A DNA stretch of 64,000 nt from Proteiniphilum sp. X52 (GCF_003712195.1 NZ_RDSD01000003.1:239752-303751); one strand, 5' to 3'. Counted from the first letter of the stretch, positions 19,101 to 27,619 are shown. The notes: generated by a model not told the origin, from the sequence alone. Numbers and translations: made by a program.

Positions 19101-19487
19101 TGTGGTGAGTGTTCCTCGTCTTTGTGATCCGCCATATCCAGTTACTACTACTTCTTCAAGCAATTCACTATCGTCTAACAGCGTAACGTTTATGGTCGTT
19201 TGACCGTTTACCGCCACTGTTTGAGATTTCATACCCACGTATGAGAATTCCAATTGGGCGTTCGAGGGAACGTTTGTCAGTTGAAAATCTCCATCCGGGC
19301 CGGTTATGGTCCCGTTGGTAGTGCCTTTTACCAATACCGTAACACCGATGAGCGGTTCGTTTTGTACGTCGGTCACAGTTCCATTCACTGTGATGTCTTG
19401 TGCATACAGTGAAATTGTATAAGATAGCAGGAACAGACTGAATATTCCCGCTTTTCGTAAATGTTTTAAAATATTTTTCATTTTCAT
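16200..19487 (-). CDS. SusC/RagA TonB-dependent outer-membrane transporter (NanO-like)
   Basis: A 1095-residue outer-membrane receptor. It has a signal peptide (FSLFLLSYTISLYAQ), then a carboxypeptidase-regulatory-like domain (VNGTVTDVQNEPLIGVTVLV to about residue 105). The TonB-box region LLEEVVVTGYG is next, followed by the plug (SLQGTVTGLRVV, IYGSRANGGVILV) and a beta-barrel ending in LLGLSLTF. Energy comes from TonB/ExbBD. Its partner is the SusD gene directly downstream. The ligand is inferred from context to be sialic acid or sialyl-glycan, as for NanO of Bacteroides fragilis. A 115-base gap with an inverted repeat separates it from the epimerase gene. Confidence 0.95.
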   Translation of the reverse strand: MKMKNILKHLRKAGIFSLFLLSYTISLYAQDITVNGTVTDVQNEPLIGVTVLVKGTTNGTITGPDGDFQLTNVPSNAQLEFSYVGMKSQTVAVNGQTTINVTLLDDSELLEEVVVTGYGGSQRRGTLTTAISKVDNAVLENAAFSNAGQSLQGTVTGLRVVNKTGQPGSEPDITLRGGATITGDNSRALIVVDGIIRNSLNDINTSDIESIQVLKDAAATAIYGSRANGGVILVETKRGKQGVTSVDYKFKTGVNFARKGYDFLNAEDYIYYNRIGYKRTGRTGIDTQQGYGVGNNLFDIRYLSPDTKHLLEEGWQSMKDPYDESKTILFKDHAGELDKEVFNNSALTQDHYLSLTGGNEKGTFVASLGYYNEDGQIIGTGYERYNGNLTGTYQILPFLNVQAGTTYSWSQRPELWIGTFEMFYRTRSQRPTWSPWLEDGSPASGFGTGDGNPAYYRDKLTSENSTRRTTYDLGFRIDILPEKLVLNTKGSLLHYDYQREKFNKSYQTQTAGQPNNTRQAEALIEKYVQKQLSSTLSYTNSFAQKHNIDAMVGGELYMYDEFKLEAKTQNSPTDDIPTLNAGANRTYTTSNKTAYRIMSGFGRVNYNYEMKYLLSLVARYDGISRLKDNRWGFFPGISAGWNIMEEDFWRESKISNFISNFKPRVSYGVNGNVNGIGNFEIYGSYEQIDASNYAGSSAFYNKLLVNSALRWEQSQSFEVGLDIGFLNNRINFILDYYNRSTKDLLTKQALPGYTGFTEIMTNMGTLRNYGFEMEMRANILSSANGFNWNVTANLSTVANKITRLPYNGNEFNRVGGYQVWDESKGGLTWIGGRQEGGKLGDLVAYKQIRILRDWDDVKQYANNRIDNVASLYGPGKAAEYEGREGWKPIEPGDVLWEDRDGNDVIDGYDRRVIGNIFPNITGGFSSTLSYKNFSLYTRFDYALGHTIYNDLAARSLGQYQGSFNIIQEVKNTWSEDNPNADLPKFYYADQLSKKNITRSNNANTAANNNSSRFYEKGDYLALRELTLSYDLPKISIRNFDISNASVYVTGQNLYYFTGYTGVSPEPAVDTTYGRGIDNGRYPTPRTVLLGLSLTF

Positions 19488-19545
19488 CCTTTCAATTTGA
19501 CATTGTACATGGTTTTTGATATATAATAATACTGCATTTGGCTAA

Positions 19546-19559
19546 GGAATAGTTATTCC
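19546..19559. repeat. Short inverted repeat between epimerase and susC genes
   Basis: GGAATA-GT-TATTCC is a perfect six-base inverted repeat in the 115-base gap. It could be an operator or a weak hairpin that tunes susC expression; the sequence does not decide between these. Confidence 0.3.
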
Positions 19560-19602
19560 AACCTACAAGGTCTTATCCGATCCTTTGTTTCGTTTTCAGA
19601 TT

Positions 19603-20814
19603 TTAGCTTGTCATCACTCTTCTATTTTTAGATTTCACATCGATTTTTTCCAGTATCTTCCAGCACTGGTACAATCCCCTCGGCACATGGAAACAGCCTT
19701 TCCATTTGCCACCTTTCAGGTCGAGCAGTACTTCCCCGCGGCGATTCAGGTATCCCCACCATTCGGGGTAATCCGGATCTTTGAAATGCCCCCAGGTGTA
19801 GTCGTGTACTTTTTCGAACCATTTCAGGCATTCCTGCGATCCCGTTAGCTGATAACCTTTGATGAGCGATATGAGTGTCTCCACATGCACCCACCACAGT
19901 TTCTGGTCCCACTCCAGCTCCAGTGGAGGAACCCCTTTCCTGTCCATAAAGTAAAAAATGCCGCCATACTCTTTGTCCCACCCATATTCTAGGGTCTTCA
20001 AGGTAGTCTCTGTTGCTTTTTCGATCAGTGCGGGTCGGTTGAGCCGCACGCCCAAATCCATGACAAACCACATGGCTTCGATTCCGTGCCCCGGATTGAT
20101 CAAACGTCCGTCAAAAGAGTCTGACAGGGAGCCATCGTGATTCACGTTTTCCACTATGATCCCTCCCAACTCGGGACGCGGGAACACTTCCATCACTTCG
20201 TGGATGCATTCCTCCATGGTTTGTTCGACGATTTCCTTGTCGAGCAGGTGCTCGATTTCCAGTGTGAGGTTGCTCAGGATCATCGGCAGGGAGAAGCCTT
20301 TGAGCGGACGGGTGCCGGGATGGGATTTGTTCCATCTCCCCTTTGGATTGTCCCATCTGGAAAGGATGGTGTCGAAAGTGCGTTTGGCAATATCGGCGTA
20401 TTCCTGATTGCCCGTCGCCAGGCTCAATTGCCCGAACGCCATGGCCGCGAAAGTGTAGGAGAAAATGTTGTATGGTTCCACCAATGGTTTTCCTTCCCGG
20501 GTAAGCGAAAAATACCAGTTAAAGTCGCCGTCATGCCCGTGCTTCTTCAGGAACTCAGCGCCCTGTATGGCGCAATCGAGCCATTCCGGGCGTTTTTCCA
20601 CCTTGTTGTACAGCATGGAGAACATCCAGACCTGACGGCCCTGGAGCCAGATGAATTTGTCGGTGTCGAACACGTTCCCCCGCCGGTCGAGGCAAGTGAA
20701 GTATCCGCCAAATTCCTTGTCCTGAGAGCGTGACAGCCAAAAAGGAATCACATTCTCCAATAATTCCGTTCTATATTGCGACGCCAATATGTTAAAATTG
20801 TTCATTCCCGCCAT
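19603..20814 (-). CDS. AGE-family N-acylglucosamine 2-epimerase
   Basis: A 403-residue (alpha/alpha)6-barrel epimerase of the AGE/renin-binding-protein family, without a signal peptide. It interconverts ManNAc and GlcNAc on the free sugar, the step after NanA in Bacteroides-type sialic acid use. Family features are GGYFTCLDRRGNV, KFIWLQGRQVWMF, LINPGHGIEAMWF (with the conserved His), EYGGIFYFMDRKG and LWWVHVETL. It is the first gene of the island and is read from the 449-base AT-rich region. Bacteroides fragilis NanE is of this class rather than the phosphorylated-sugar epimerase of E. coli. ATG at 20805 is a possible alternative start. Confidence 0.92.
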   Translation of the reverse strand: MAGMNNFNILASQYRTELLENVIPFWLSRSQDKEFGGYFTCLDRRGNVFDTDKFIWLQGRQVWMFSMLYNKVEKRPEWLDCAIQGAEFLKKHGHDGDFNWYFSLTREGKPLVEPYNIFSYTFAAMAFGQLSLATGNQEYADIAKRTFDTILSRWDNPKGRWNKSHPGTRPLKGFSLPMILSNLTLEIEHLLDKEIVEQTMEECIHEVMEVFPRPELGGIIVENVNHDGSLSDSFDGRLINPGHGIEAMWFVMDLGVRLNRPALIEKATETTLKTLEYGWDKEYGGIFYFMDRKGVPPLELEWDQKLWWVHVETLISLIKGYQLTGSQECLKWFEKVHDYTWGHFKDPDYPEWWGYLNRRGEVLLDLKGGKWKGCFHVPRGLYQCWKILEKIDVKSKNRRVMTS

Positions 20815-20878
20815 TTTTTTTCTAATAATTTAATTCTATTTTAATCCCGTGCAATGCAATTGTTTTTAAATATATCCG

Positions 20879-20909
20879 CAAATTAAAATTAATAAATTTA
20901 TATATGCAA
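20879..20909 (-). promoter_or_regulatory. Candidate promoter of the nan island
   Basis: On the minus strand TTAATTTG (20879-20886) differs by one base from TAnnTTTG, with TTG of CTTGCA (20907-20909) about 20 bases upstream as -33. It lies about 65 bases before the epimerase start. GTGCAATGCAATTG at 20849-20862 lies in the leader and shares GTGCAA with the palindrome at 4941. Confidence 0.3.
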
Positions 20910-21236
20910 GTATAAAAGTAAAATAATTTATTATATATAGTATTATTAACCATATTTAACTATTTGGTGTGGGGTGATTAGTAAGAATTTAAGTTAAAAG
21001 ATGAAGTTTTTATTAATATTGAATCGCAGCAAAGGTTATAGCCAATAGAGATTTTTTGCAGATGATATAAGAGTCCGCAATGGATAAATCAATCAAAAAT
21101 AATTTTATCTGAGTAAAAATATGTTTTAAATATATTTTTACTCAAATAAAAAATATAGAGTGTAAAGTTATTAGGATTAAAACAAATTTTATCTACGAAT
21201 AAATATATGGTGTTTTTATTTTTTAATAGATAATCG

Positions 21237-21244
21237 TATATTTG
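21237..21244 (+). promoter_or_regulatory. -7 promoter element of the second DUF4143 ATPase
   Basis: TATATTTG matches TAnnTTTG exactly and ends 19 bases before the ATG, leaving a very short leader. No good -33 match is visible. Confidence 0.45.
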
Positions 21245-21263
21245 CAAAAAAATAGATAAGGCA

Positions 21264-22553
21264 ATGAAAAGAAAGATATATAGTGAGTTAATCAACTGGA
21301 AAAACAAGTCCGGGAGGATGCCGCTTATTGTTAATGGAGCACGTCAGGTTGGGAAAAGTTATATTTTGCAAGAGTTCGGCAAACAAGAATTTGATAATTA
21401 TATTATTGTCAACCTTGAAGTAGATAAAGCTTTGGTAGAGAAGTTTGATGAAAGCTTTACCCCTGCTACTATTATCCAATATTTAGAATCGGCACATTCG
21501 CAGCGGATCACTCCGGGTAAAACTCTTATTGTTTTGGATGAAATCCAGGCATGTGAAAGAGCTCTTACATCACTAAAATATTTTTGTGAGCAAGCCCCCG
21601 AATATCATATTGTTGCGGCCGGTTCTTTACTTGGCGTAGCTATAAACCGGCAAAAATATTCTTTTCCGGTTGGAAAAGTCAATGAAATAACCTTGTTTCC
21701 AATGGATTTTGAGGAATTCTTATGGGCATTAGGTAGAGAAAATTTTGTAGAATTGATCCGTGAACATTATGAATCTAATGAACCGTTGGATGTACATTCG
21801 ATGGCAGTAGATCTTTATAATCAATACCTGATTGTGGGTGGTATGCCCGCCGCTGTCAAGGAGTTTATAAACACCAATAGCTTTGTTGCGGTTGCTGATA
21901 TCCAAAACAGAATTCTGAACGAATATATTGCTGATATGGCGAAGTATGCAGAACCTTCCATAAGTATTAAGATACGAGCATGCTATGAATCTATTCCTGC
22001 TCAATTGGCAAAGGAGAATCGCAAGTTTCAATACAGTGTTGTGCAAAAAGGAGGGAGTGCTACTATTTTCGGAGAATCAATAGAATGGCTCAGATATGCC
22101 GGAATTGTCCTTAAATGTCAGAAAACGACTCAGGGGATTATGCCTATAAAAGTTCATGTTGATTTGAGTGATTTTAAACTGTATATGTCGGATGTTGGTA
22201 TGCTTATCATGCAATCGGGCATGGCAGCACAAGCTATTCTCTCCCCTTTTGAAATAGAAACCCCGTTCATGGGAGCCATTGCTGAAAACTATGTTGCACA
22301 AGCTTTTTCCGCAAATTTAATTCCGCTACTTTATTGGAAAAACAACAATACTGCCGAGATGGATTTTGTGATCCAAAAAGGAGTAGATGTGATTCCGGTT
22401 GAAGTGAAAGCCGGAGTACGGGTCCGTTCTAAAAGTATGCATATTTTTATGACACAATATAAATGCACTTATGGCATCCGCATATCCAAAAAGAATTTTG
22501 GCTTTGAGAACGGAATAAAATCAGTGCCTTTATATGCGGCTTTCTGTATCTGA
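21264..22553 (+). CDS. AAA ATPase with DUF4143 domain
   Basis: A 429-residue ATPase of the same broad class as the gene at 388 but clearly divergent. It has the P-loop NGARQVGKSY near residues 25-34, Walker B LIVLDEIQ near 91-98, sensor-like VAAGSLLGVAI, and a C-terminal DUF4143 region with a PD-(D/E)XK-like core (AEMDFVIQKG, PVEVKAG). This core resembles that of nuclease domains, but catalysis is unproven for the family. It stands alone: the next gene converges on it from the other strand. Base composition is more AT-rich than the neighbours, in keeping with an accessory gene. Confidence 0.87.
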   Translation: MKRKIYSELINWKNKSGRMPLIVNGARQVGKSYILQEFGKQEFDNYIIVNLEVDKALVEKFDESFTPATIIQYLESAHSQRITPGKTLIVLDEIQACERALTSLKYFCEQAPEYHIVAAGSLLGVAINRQKYSFPVGKVNEITLFPMDFEEFLWALGRENFVELIREHYESNEPLDVHSMAVDLYNQYLIVGGMPAAVKEFINTNSFVAVADIQNRILNEYIADMAKYAEPSISIKIRACYESIPAQLAKENRKFQYSVVQKGGSATIFGESIEWLRYAGIVLKCQKTTQGIMPIKVHVDLSDFKLYMSDVGMLIMQSGMAAQAILSPFEIETPFMGAIAENYVAQAFSANLIPLLYWKNNNTAEMDFVIQKGVDVIPVEVKAGVRVRSKSMHIFMTQYKCTYGIRISKKNFGFENGIKSVPLYAAFCI

Positions 22554-22626
22554 TAACAGCATGCAAACTTGATATTCAGTGTTATTTCCGGTATAGACGG
22601 CCGTACTGCTATTTACCGTAAAATTC

Positions 22627-23463
22627 TCAGAAGAGTGTATCCGAAAATTGCGCGGCTTCTTCCAGTGAGTCCGTTTTTCCCACATCGACCAGTTTCAGGT
22701 TATCCGGAATATAACAGGTGAGTTCTTCTTTATCGCAGATAGAAAGGTAGAATTCGATGATAGGGAAACGATCCGGAAGGCCGGCCATGTATTGGAAAAT
22801 GGATGGTTGGAGAATCTGGATCCCCGCGAAGGCCAATTTCCGGTAGTGCCTGGGATCGAGACCGGGAAAAGGGGATTTCACTTCCCCCGTTTTTTCGTTG
22901 ATCCAGCCTTTCAATCTGTTGTTGCCATCAAACAGGAGGTAACGGGTGGTTTTCCGCTCGTTGCAGACAAGGGTCCCAAGGGGATTGGGTTGGGCGGCGC
23001 GCGCGGAAGGGCTGGCTTGAGCGGGTTGTGGTTTGGATCCGGCATGAGCGGGTGGGGCGGACAGGTTTTTCGAATCCGGGACCCTACTCCGCGCGTGTGC
23101 TTCGTATAATTTCCGTAAGTCGATATTGGAGAGAATGTCGACGTTATGCACCAGAAACGGCTTGTTGTCGTTGAAGAAGGGGGACGCCTTTTTGATCCCT
23201 CCTCCCGTATCGAGCAGTTTTTCCCGTTCATCGGAAAACTCGATATGAATGCCAAAATGGCGGTTTGCCTCCACAAAGTCGATAATCTGTCCGGCGAAAT
23301 GGTGCGCGTTGATGATGATCTCATCGAACCCGGCGGCTTTCAGTTTTTCAATGGCATGTTGCAACAACGGTTTTCCCCCGATCGGCACCAGCGCCTTGGG
23401 CATAGTGTCGGTGAGGGGTTTCAGTCTCGTGCCGAGTCCCGCGGCAAATATCATCGCTTTCAT
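22627..23463 (-). CDS. MurU-like sugar-1-phosphate nucleotidyltransferase
   Basis: A nucleotidyltransferase with the signature MIFAAGLGTRLKPLTDTMPK at residues 4-23. This branch includes MurU, which makes UDP-MurNAc from MurNAc-1-phosphate in peptidoglycan recycling. The start at 23463 is right after the helicase stop (four-base gap); the upstream ATG at 23487 would overlap it. A Pro/Ala/Ser-rich insert of roughly 30 residues (SAPPAHAGSKPQPAQASPS and onward) interrupts the loop between the HARSRVP helix and the VCNERKTTRYLLF strand. Its DNA (about 22980-23070) is unusually GC-rich. An AmgK-like kinase fused to RapZ lies 5 kb away and could supply the substrate. Confidence 0.8.
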   Translation of the reverse strand: MKAMIFAAGLGTRLKPLTDTMPKALVPIGGKPLLQHAIEKLKAAGFDEIIINAHHFAGQIIDFVEANRHFGIHIEFSDEREKLLDTGGGIKKASPFFNDNKPFLVHNVDILSNIDLRKLYEAHARSRVPDSKNLSAPPAHAGSKPQPAQASPSARAAQPNPLGTLVCNERKTTRYLLFDGNNRLKGWINEKTGEVKSPFPGLDPRHYRKLAFAGIQILQPSIFQYMAGLPDRFPIIEFYLSICDKEELTCYIPDNLKLVDVGKTDSLEEAAQFSDTLF

Positions 23464-23467
23464 CCGG

Positions 23468-26086
23468 TTATTTAAACAATTTAGCAATTACACTCATCAC
23501 CTGCACCACCGTGTCGCGGTCGGGGACGGGTATTTTGAGCGAGGTCTTTCCTGTCTCCTTATCTGTTTCGACCAGCGAATCGACTAACTTGCCGGTTGCT
23601 TCGGGCGACGAGAGCGTACGGGCGAAAGCCCCCAGCAGGTGGATCCCCTGTGCAATCAGTCGCTCGGGAGAATCGGTGTTGCCGATGTCCACTACCCCGG
23701 TCGGTTTAACCGGCGTCCGGGATGGTTCTTCTTCCGCGTCATCGCCGCCAGAACGGCCGGGGCTCTTTTCCCCTGTACCGGCATCCGAAGGAAGGCCGGG
23801 TAACATTTCTCTTGCATCGGAGGAAATGGCGGATATCTTTTGTTCCTCCTCCGGTTCCACGTCGGGGATCATCGTTTCGCTCAGAAGAGGTTCTTCGTTA
23901 CTGCCCCGCTCATCTTCCGAAACCGGTGTTTCCCGCTCATCGGCATTGATCCCGTAGGTGAGATTTTCATCCGTATCCGCGTCGGTTCCGTTGGCGGCAA
24001 ATTCCTGCACGGTCTGCATCAGCTTGTCGAACTTGCTTTCTTCAAGGAAGATGGAGTCGGCGCCGTCGTCAAGGATGCCTTCGAACATTGATGATTTGAA
24101 GTTGAGTTTCGTGAGCATTTGTTCCTCGATGGTGCCCGCGGATACAAAATTGATCACCTGCACGTTGTTCTTTTGTCCCATCCGGTGGATGCGGGCGATG
24201 CGCTGTTCCAGCACGGCCGGGTTCCACGGCAGATCCAGGTTGATGATCAACGAGGCGGCCTGTAAATTCAGCCCCGTACTTCCGGCGTCGGTGGAGAGGA
24301 ATACGCGGCAATCGGGTTCCTCCGTAAAATTGTCGATCAGCTCTTTGCGTTTTGCCGACGGCACGCTTCCATTCAGGTACTCGTAGGCGACATTCCGTTT
24401 GTCCAATTCGGCGGCCACAAGGCGGGTCATGCGTTCCCATTGGCTGAAGATGACCGTCTTTTCATCGCTTTCTTCAAGAAACTCATCCAATACACTCATC
24501 AGCTCATCGATCTTCGTGTCGAAACGTGTTTTTTGATCCAGGATATAGGTGCTGTCGCACACCATACGCATCTGGTTCATCAGCAGCAACAGCCGGCGGC
24601 GATCGCTTTCGCTCAGGAAACGCATTTTCTGCCATTTCATGATCAGTTGTGCCAGGCTGCTTTTGAACTCGTCGTGCATCCCGCGTTGTTCGGCGGTCAT
24701 AGGGACGAACAGGATTTTATCCATGCGTGCCGGAAGTTGTATGTTTACGTCCCGTTTCCGTCTTCTGACCAGTATGTTGCGGATCATCCTGCCCGTTTCG
24801 TTCAGGTTCTTGTATCCGACGGTTTTCCCAGTGTCGGACCGGACTAAACACTTGTCGATGAATTTATAATAAGGTCCCAGGCAATAGGGGTTCACATACT
24901 GCGCTATGGCATAGAGTTCTTCGATCTTGTTTTCGAGTGGCGTCCCGGACAAGACCACGGTGTATTGCGATTCTATCCTTTTGGCGGCTTTCGCGATTTG
25001 TGTGTTCCAGTTCTTGAGCCGTTGTGCCTCGTCCATGATAAGCAGGTCGGCGGATAGCGTTTTCAGTATTTTTATGTCGTTATTCGCGCTCTGGTACGAC
25101 ACGATTTTATAGCACACATCCCGGTTGTATTGTTCGCGTCTTTTCAGGTGGTTTCCTTCGATCACGAGCGCCGTGTCGCCGGTGAATTTCTCGATTTCTT
25201 TCCTCCATTGGTATTTGAGGGAAGTGGGGCAGAGGATCAGCACGGACGAGAGATTGAATTCCTTTCGCAGCAACTCGGCCGCCCCGATGGCCTGGATGGT
25301 CTTCCCCAATCCCATCTCGTCGGCAATGATGCTGCGCCCCTTGCGCACGGCGAACAGGATGCCTTCTTCCTGATAAGGGTAGAGCCGTGCGCGGAGCAAA
25401 CCTGGCAATGTGTTGTCCGGATATTTGTTGTCCAGCACCTGGTTCCGGTAGAGGGTCGCCCTCTTTTCAATGATGAAGTCCAAGGCATCGTCATAACAAC
25501 GGAATGTGTCGTCTATCTGTCTCGCTTTCTGCAAGAAATCGTAGAACCGCGCATAGTTTGATTCGTCCAACACACCCTCTTCGGTAAAGTAGTGGCTTGC
25601 CAGTGCGGTAAACGCTTCACGGTTGTCCGACCCGATACGGACACGCACGTCGCGTTCGGACCGGTACGACAAATAGACGGAAGTGTAGGGCGGTATGAGT
25701 TCCTTGGCTGGACGTTCCCGTTGTTTCCCGAGATGGAGTCGCACCGCCTCTATATGTTTGCAGGTGCCGAGCTGGTTGGTTTTGAAGTCGGGACACGAGC
25801 AGTAGTTCCACGCGCTGTCGGTTCCCCTGAACGCCACCTTATATACATGGTCGGTTTTTGGATTGCGGACGTAAAAATCGCCGGGCGACAGTTTTTTGTC
25901 GACAGGTTCAATGGTGAGTAACTCTTTCTGGGCAGCTTGCTTACGAAGGGCTATCTGCCATTCTTCCAGGCCCATTCCTTCTGGCCGCTGGAGTAAGGAT
26001 ACTTTCGGGAGTGTTTTTTTACTGTTCTTTTTACTGTTTTTTTTGCGTGTAGTCGTACTCTTTGACGCGGTTGTTTTGGTCGCCAT
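23468..26086 (-). CDS. SWIM-domain SNF2-family helicase
   Basis: An 872-residue Swi2/Snf2 ATPase. A basic Lys/Thr/Ser tail (about 30 residues) is followed by a SWIM zinc finger (CSCPDF, then GTCKHIEAVRLHLG, residues ~92-115). The helicase core has motif I ADEMGLGKTIQ near residue 252, motif II LIMDEAQRLKN near 347, SGTPLENK, and motifs V-VI STDAGSTGLNLQ and QRIARIHRMGQKN. An acidic low-complexity linker (about 690-800) leads to a short helical tail. Such proteins remodel protein-DNA complexes, for example RapA-like recycling of RNA polymerase; the exact role here is unknown. It is probably co-transcribed with the MurU-like gene. A -7 box TACTTTTG lies 48 bases upstream. Confidence 0.92.
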   Translation of the reverse strand: MATKTTASKSTTTRKKNSKKNSKKTLPKVSLLQRPEGMGLEEWQIALRKQAAQKELLTIEPVDKKLSPGDFYVRNPKTDHVYKVAFRGTDSAWNYCSCPDFKTNQLGTCKHIEAVRLHLGKQRERPAKELIPPYTSVYLSYRSERDVRVRIGSDNREAFTALASHYFTEEGVLDESNYARFYDFLQKARQIDDTFRCYDDALDFIIEKRATLYRNQVLDNKYPDNTLPGLLRARLYPYQEEGILFAVRKGRSIIADEMGLGKTIQAIGAAELLRKEFNLSSVLILCPTSLKYQWRKEIEKFTGDTALVIEGNHLKRREQYNRDVCYKIVSYQSANNDIKILKTLSADLLIMDEAQRLKNWNTQIAKAAKRIESQYTVVLSGTPLENKIEELYAIAQYVNPYCLGPYYKFIDKCLVRSDTGKTVGYKNLNETGRMIRNILVRRRKRDVNIQLPARMDKILFVPMTAEQRGMHDEFKSSLAQLIMKWQKMRFLSESDRRRLLLLMNQMRMVCDSTYILDQKTRFDTKIDELMSVLDEFLEESDEKTVIFSQWERMTRLVAAELDKRNVAYEYLNGSVPSAKRKELIDNFTEEPDCRVFLSTDAGSTGLNLQAASLIINLDLPWNPAVLEQRIARIHRMGQKNNVQVINFVSAGTIEEQMLTKLNFKSSMFEGILDDGADSIFLEESKFDKLMQTVQEFAANGTDADTDENLTYGINADERETPVSEDERGSNEEPLLSETMIPDVEPEEEQKISAISSDAREMLPGLPSDAGTGEKSPGRSGGDDAEEEPSRTPVKPTGVVDIGNTDSPERLIAQGIHLLGAFARTLSSPEATGKLVDSLVETDKETGKTSLKIPVPDRDTVVQVMSVIAKLFK

Positions 26087-26133
26087 AGTTGTCCATGAAG
26101 TTTTTGTCCGGGTTCCTTGTTGTTGCCACGGTG

Positions 26134-26141
26134 CAAAAGTA
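26134..26141 (-). promoter_or_regulatory. -7 element of the SNF2 helicase promoter
   Basis: TACTTTTG on the minus strand matches TAnnTTTG and lies 48 bases before the helicase ATG. Confidence 0.45.
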
Positions 26142-26335
26142 ATAAATTAACCATAAAATGATGCGGGATGATGAAATAATATTCCGGTGTCTTTTACTTT
26201 TATATTTAGGAAGAAAGCGCTTCGCATCTGCCATGGAGGATGATTTAGCCCCCGGATACTCATTTATTTTCAGACAACGATGAGGGCGATGCCCAATTCA
26301 ATGGAGATTAAGCGTGGTTTATCCGGAAAAAGATT

Positions 26336-26343
26336 TACTTTTG
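26336..26343 (+). promoter_or_regulatory. -7 element of the symporter promoter
   Basis: TACTTTTG matches TAnnTTTG and ends 23 bases before ATG 26367. This argues that translation starts there and not at the ATG at 26280, which would be upstream of the promoter. Confidence 0.45.
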
Positions 26344-26366
26344 CGCTGAATATTTTATCCGGAAAA

Positions 26367-27566
26367 ATGAAACTATCTAAAATACCCTTGTTGGGACGCG
26401 TGGTTATCGCCATCCTCTCGGGGATCCTCCTTGGGCAGTTTGTGCCGGTGTGGTTTGCCCGGATTTTTGCCACGTTTAACGATTTATTCGGTAATTTCCT
26501 TTCGTTTATCATTCCGCTGATCATTCTCGGCCTGGTGGCTCCCGCGATTGGCGAGTTGGGGAAAGGAGCGGGGAGGCTTCTGCTGATCACAACGGTTATC
26601 GCGTATCTGTCCACCCTTTTTTCGGGGTTTTTCACCTATTTTTCGTGTCGGGCGGTTTTTCCGAATATCATAACCGGCGCCATCGACGCGGAATCGCTAC
26701 AGGGCATGGGGGAGGGCGCCGTGAAAACATTCTTCAGTATAGGGATGCCTCCCGTGATGGAAGTGATGTCGGCATTGATTCTGTCGTTTTGCATAGGGAT
26801 CGGGCTCTCACTCATCCAAGGCGACACGTTACAGAAAGTTTTTTCGGATTTCCGCGATATTGTGACGATGATTATCCGCGCGGTAATCATTCCGTTGCTG
26901 CCCGTTTATGTTTTTGGCATGTTTCTCTCCATCTCCATCACCGGGCAGGTTTATTCCGTGATCATGCTTTTCCTGAAAGTGATTTCGGTGATTTTCGTGC
27001 TGCATATCCTGCTGCTGGTTATCCAGTATGCGGTGGCAGGCGCCGTCTCGCGGCGTCATCCGCTGAAAGCGTTGAAGAGGATGCTGCCGGCTTATATGAC
27101 GGCACTGGGAACAGCCTCATCGGCAGCAACCATCCCCGTGACGCTGCAATGCGCGCTCAACAATAAGATCAATCCCAGCATCGCCTCTTTTGTGATCCCG
27201 CTGTGTGCCACCATTCACCTGGCCGGAAGCGTGATGAAAATTGCCGGCTTTTCGCTGGCGATCCTCTATTTCTTCGGCGTACCGGTCGATCCGGGCACTT
27301 TTATCGGGTTTATCGTGATGGTGGGGATCACCATGATCGCGGCGCCGGGTGTCCCCGGCGGAGCTATTATGGCGGCCATCGGGATTATCCAGAGCATACT
27401 GGGCTTTGACGAACAGATGATCGGGTTGATGATGACCCTTTATATTGCGGTGGACAGTTTCGGGACCGCTTGCAACGTAACGGGCGACGGAGCCATCGCG
27501 CTGATTATGGAGAGGGTCGCGGGAGACACCATGAATAAAAATCATTTCAATGCGAAAGATCGGTGA
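26367..27566 (+). CDS. Dicarboxylate/amino acid:cation symporter (DAACS family)
   Basis: A 399-residue inner-membrane secondary transporter from start 26367 (MKLSKIPLLGRVVIAILSG). It has the DAACS (GltP/DctA) fold: eight or so hydrophobic segments, a re-entrant Ser-rich loop GTASSAATIPVTLQ, then FVIPLCATIHLAGS and APGVPGGAIMAA near the second hairpin. The family moves glutamate, aspartate, C4-dicarboxylates, Ser or Thr with Na+ or H+. The usual NMDGT motif is replaced (CATIHLAGS), so the substrate may differ from glutamate. It stands alone between the divergent helicase and a recombinase remnant. Confidence 0.88.
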   Translation: MKLSKIPLLGRVVIAILSGILLGQFVPVWFARIFATFNDLFGNFLSFIIPLIILGLVAPAIGELGKGAGRLLLITTVIAYLSTLFSGFFTYFSCRAVFPNIITGAIDAESLQGMGEGAVKTFFSIGMPPVMEVMSALILSFCIGIGLSLIQGDTLQKVFSDFRDIVTMIIRAVIIPLLPVYVFGMFLSISITGQVYSVIMLFLKVISVIFVLHILLLVIQYAVAGAVSRRHPLKALKRMLPAYMTALGTASSAATIPVTLQCALNNKINPSIASFVIPLCATIHLAGSVMKIAGFSLAILYFFGVPVDPGTFIGFIVMVGITMIAAPGVPGGAIMAAIGIIQSILGFDEQMIGLMMTLYIAVDSFGTACNVTGDGAIALIMERVAGDTMNKNHFNAKDR

Positions 27567-27619
27567 GGAATTCAAAGCCTACGCGGGCATGATGCTCTAT
27601 ACGTACTATCCTTGGTGGA

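Larger units (their letters stand above)
20815..21263. other. AT-rich divergent intergenic region
   Basis: This 449-base stretch between the nan island (leftward) and the second DUF4143 ATPase (rightward) has no gene I can support. It is strongly AT-rich and holds promoter-like elements on both strands, listed separately. I saw no tRNA, riboswitch or regulator gene in it. Confidence 0.6.

Noticed and set aside
20815..21263. Riboswitch or tRNA in the long AT-rich gap
   Set aside because: No cloverleaf, T-loop or known aptamer core could be seen by eye on either strand.
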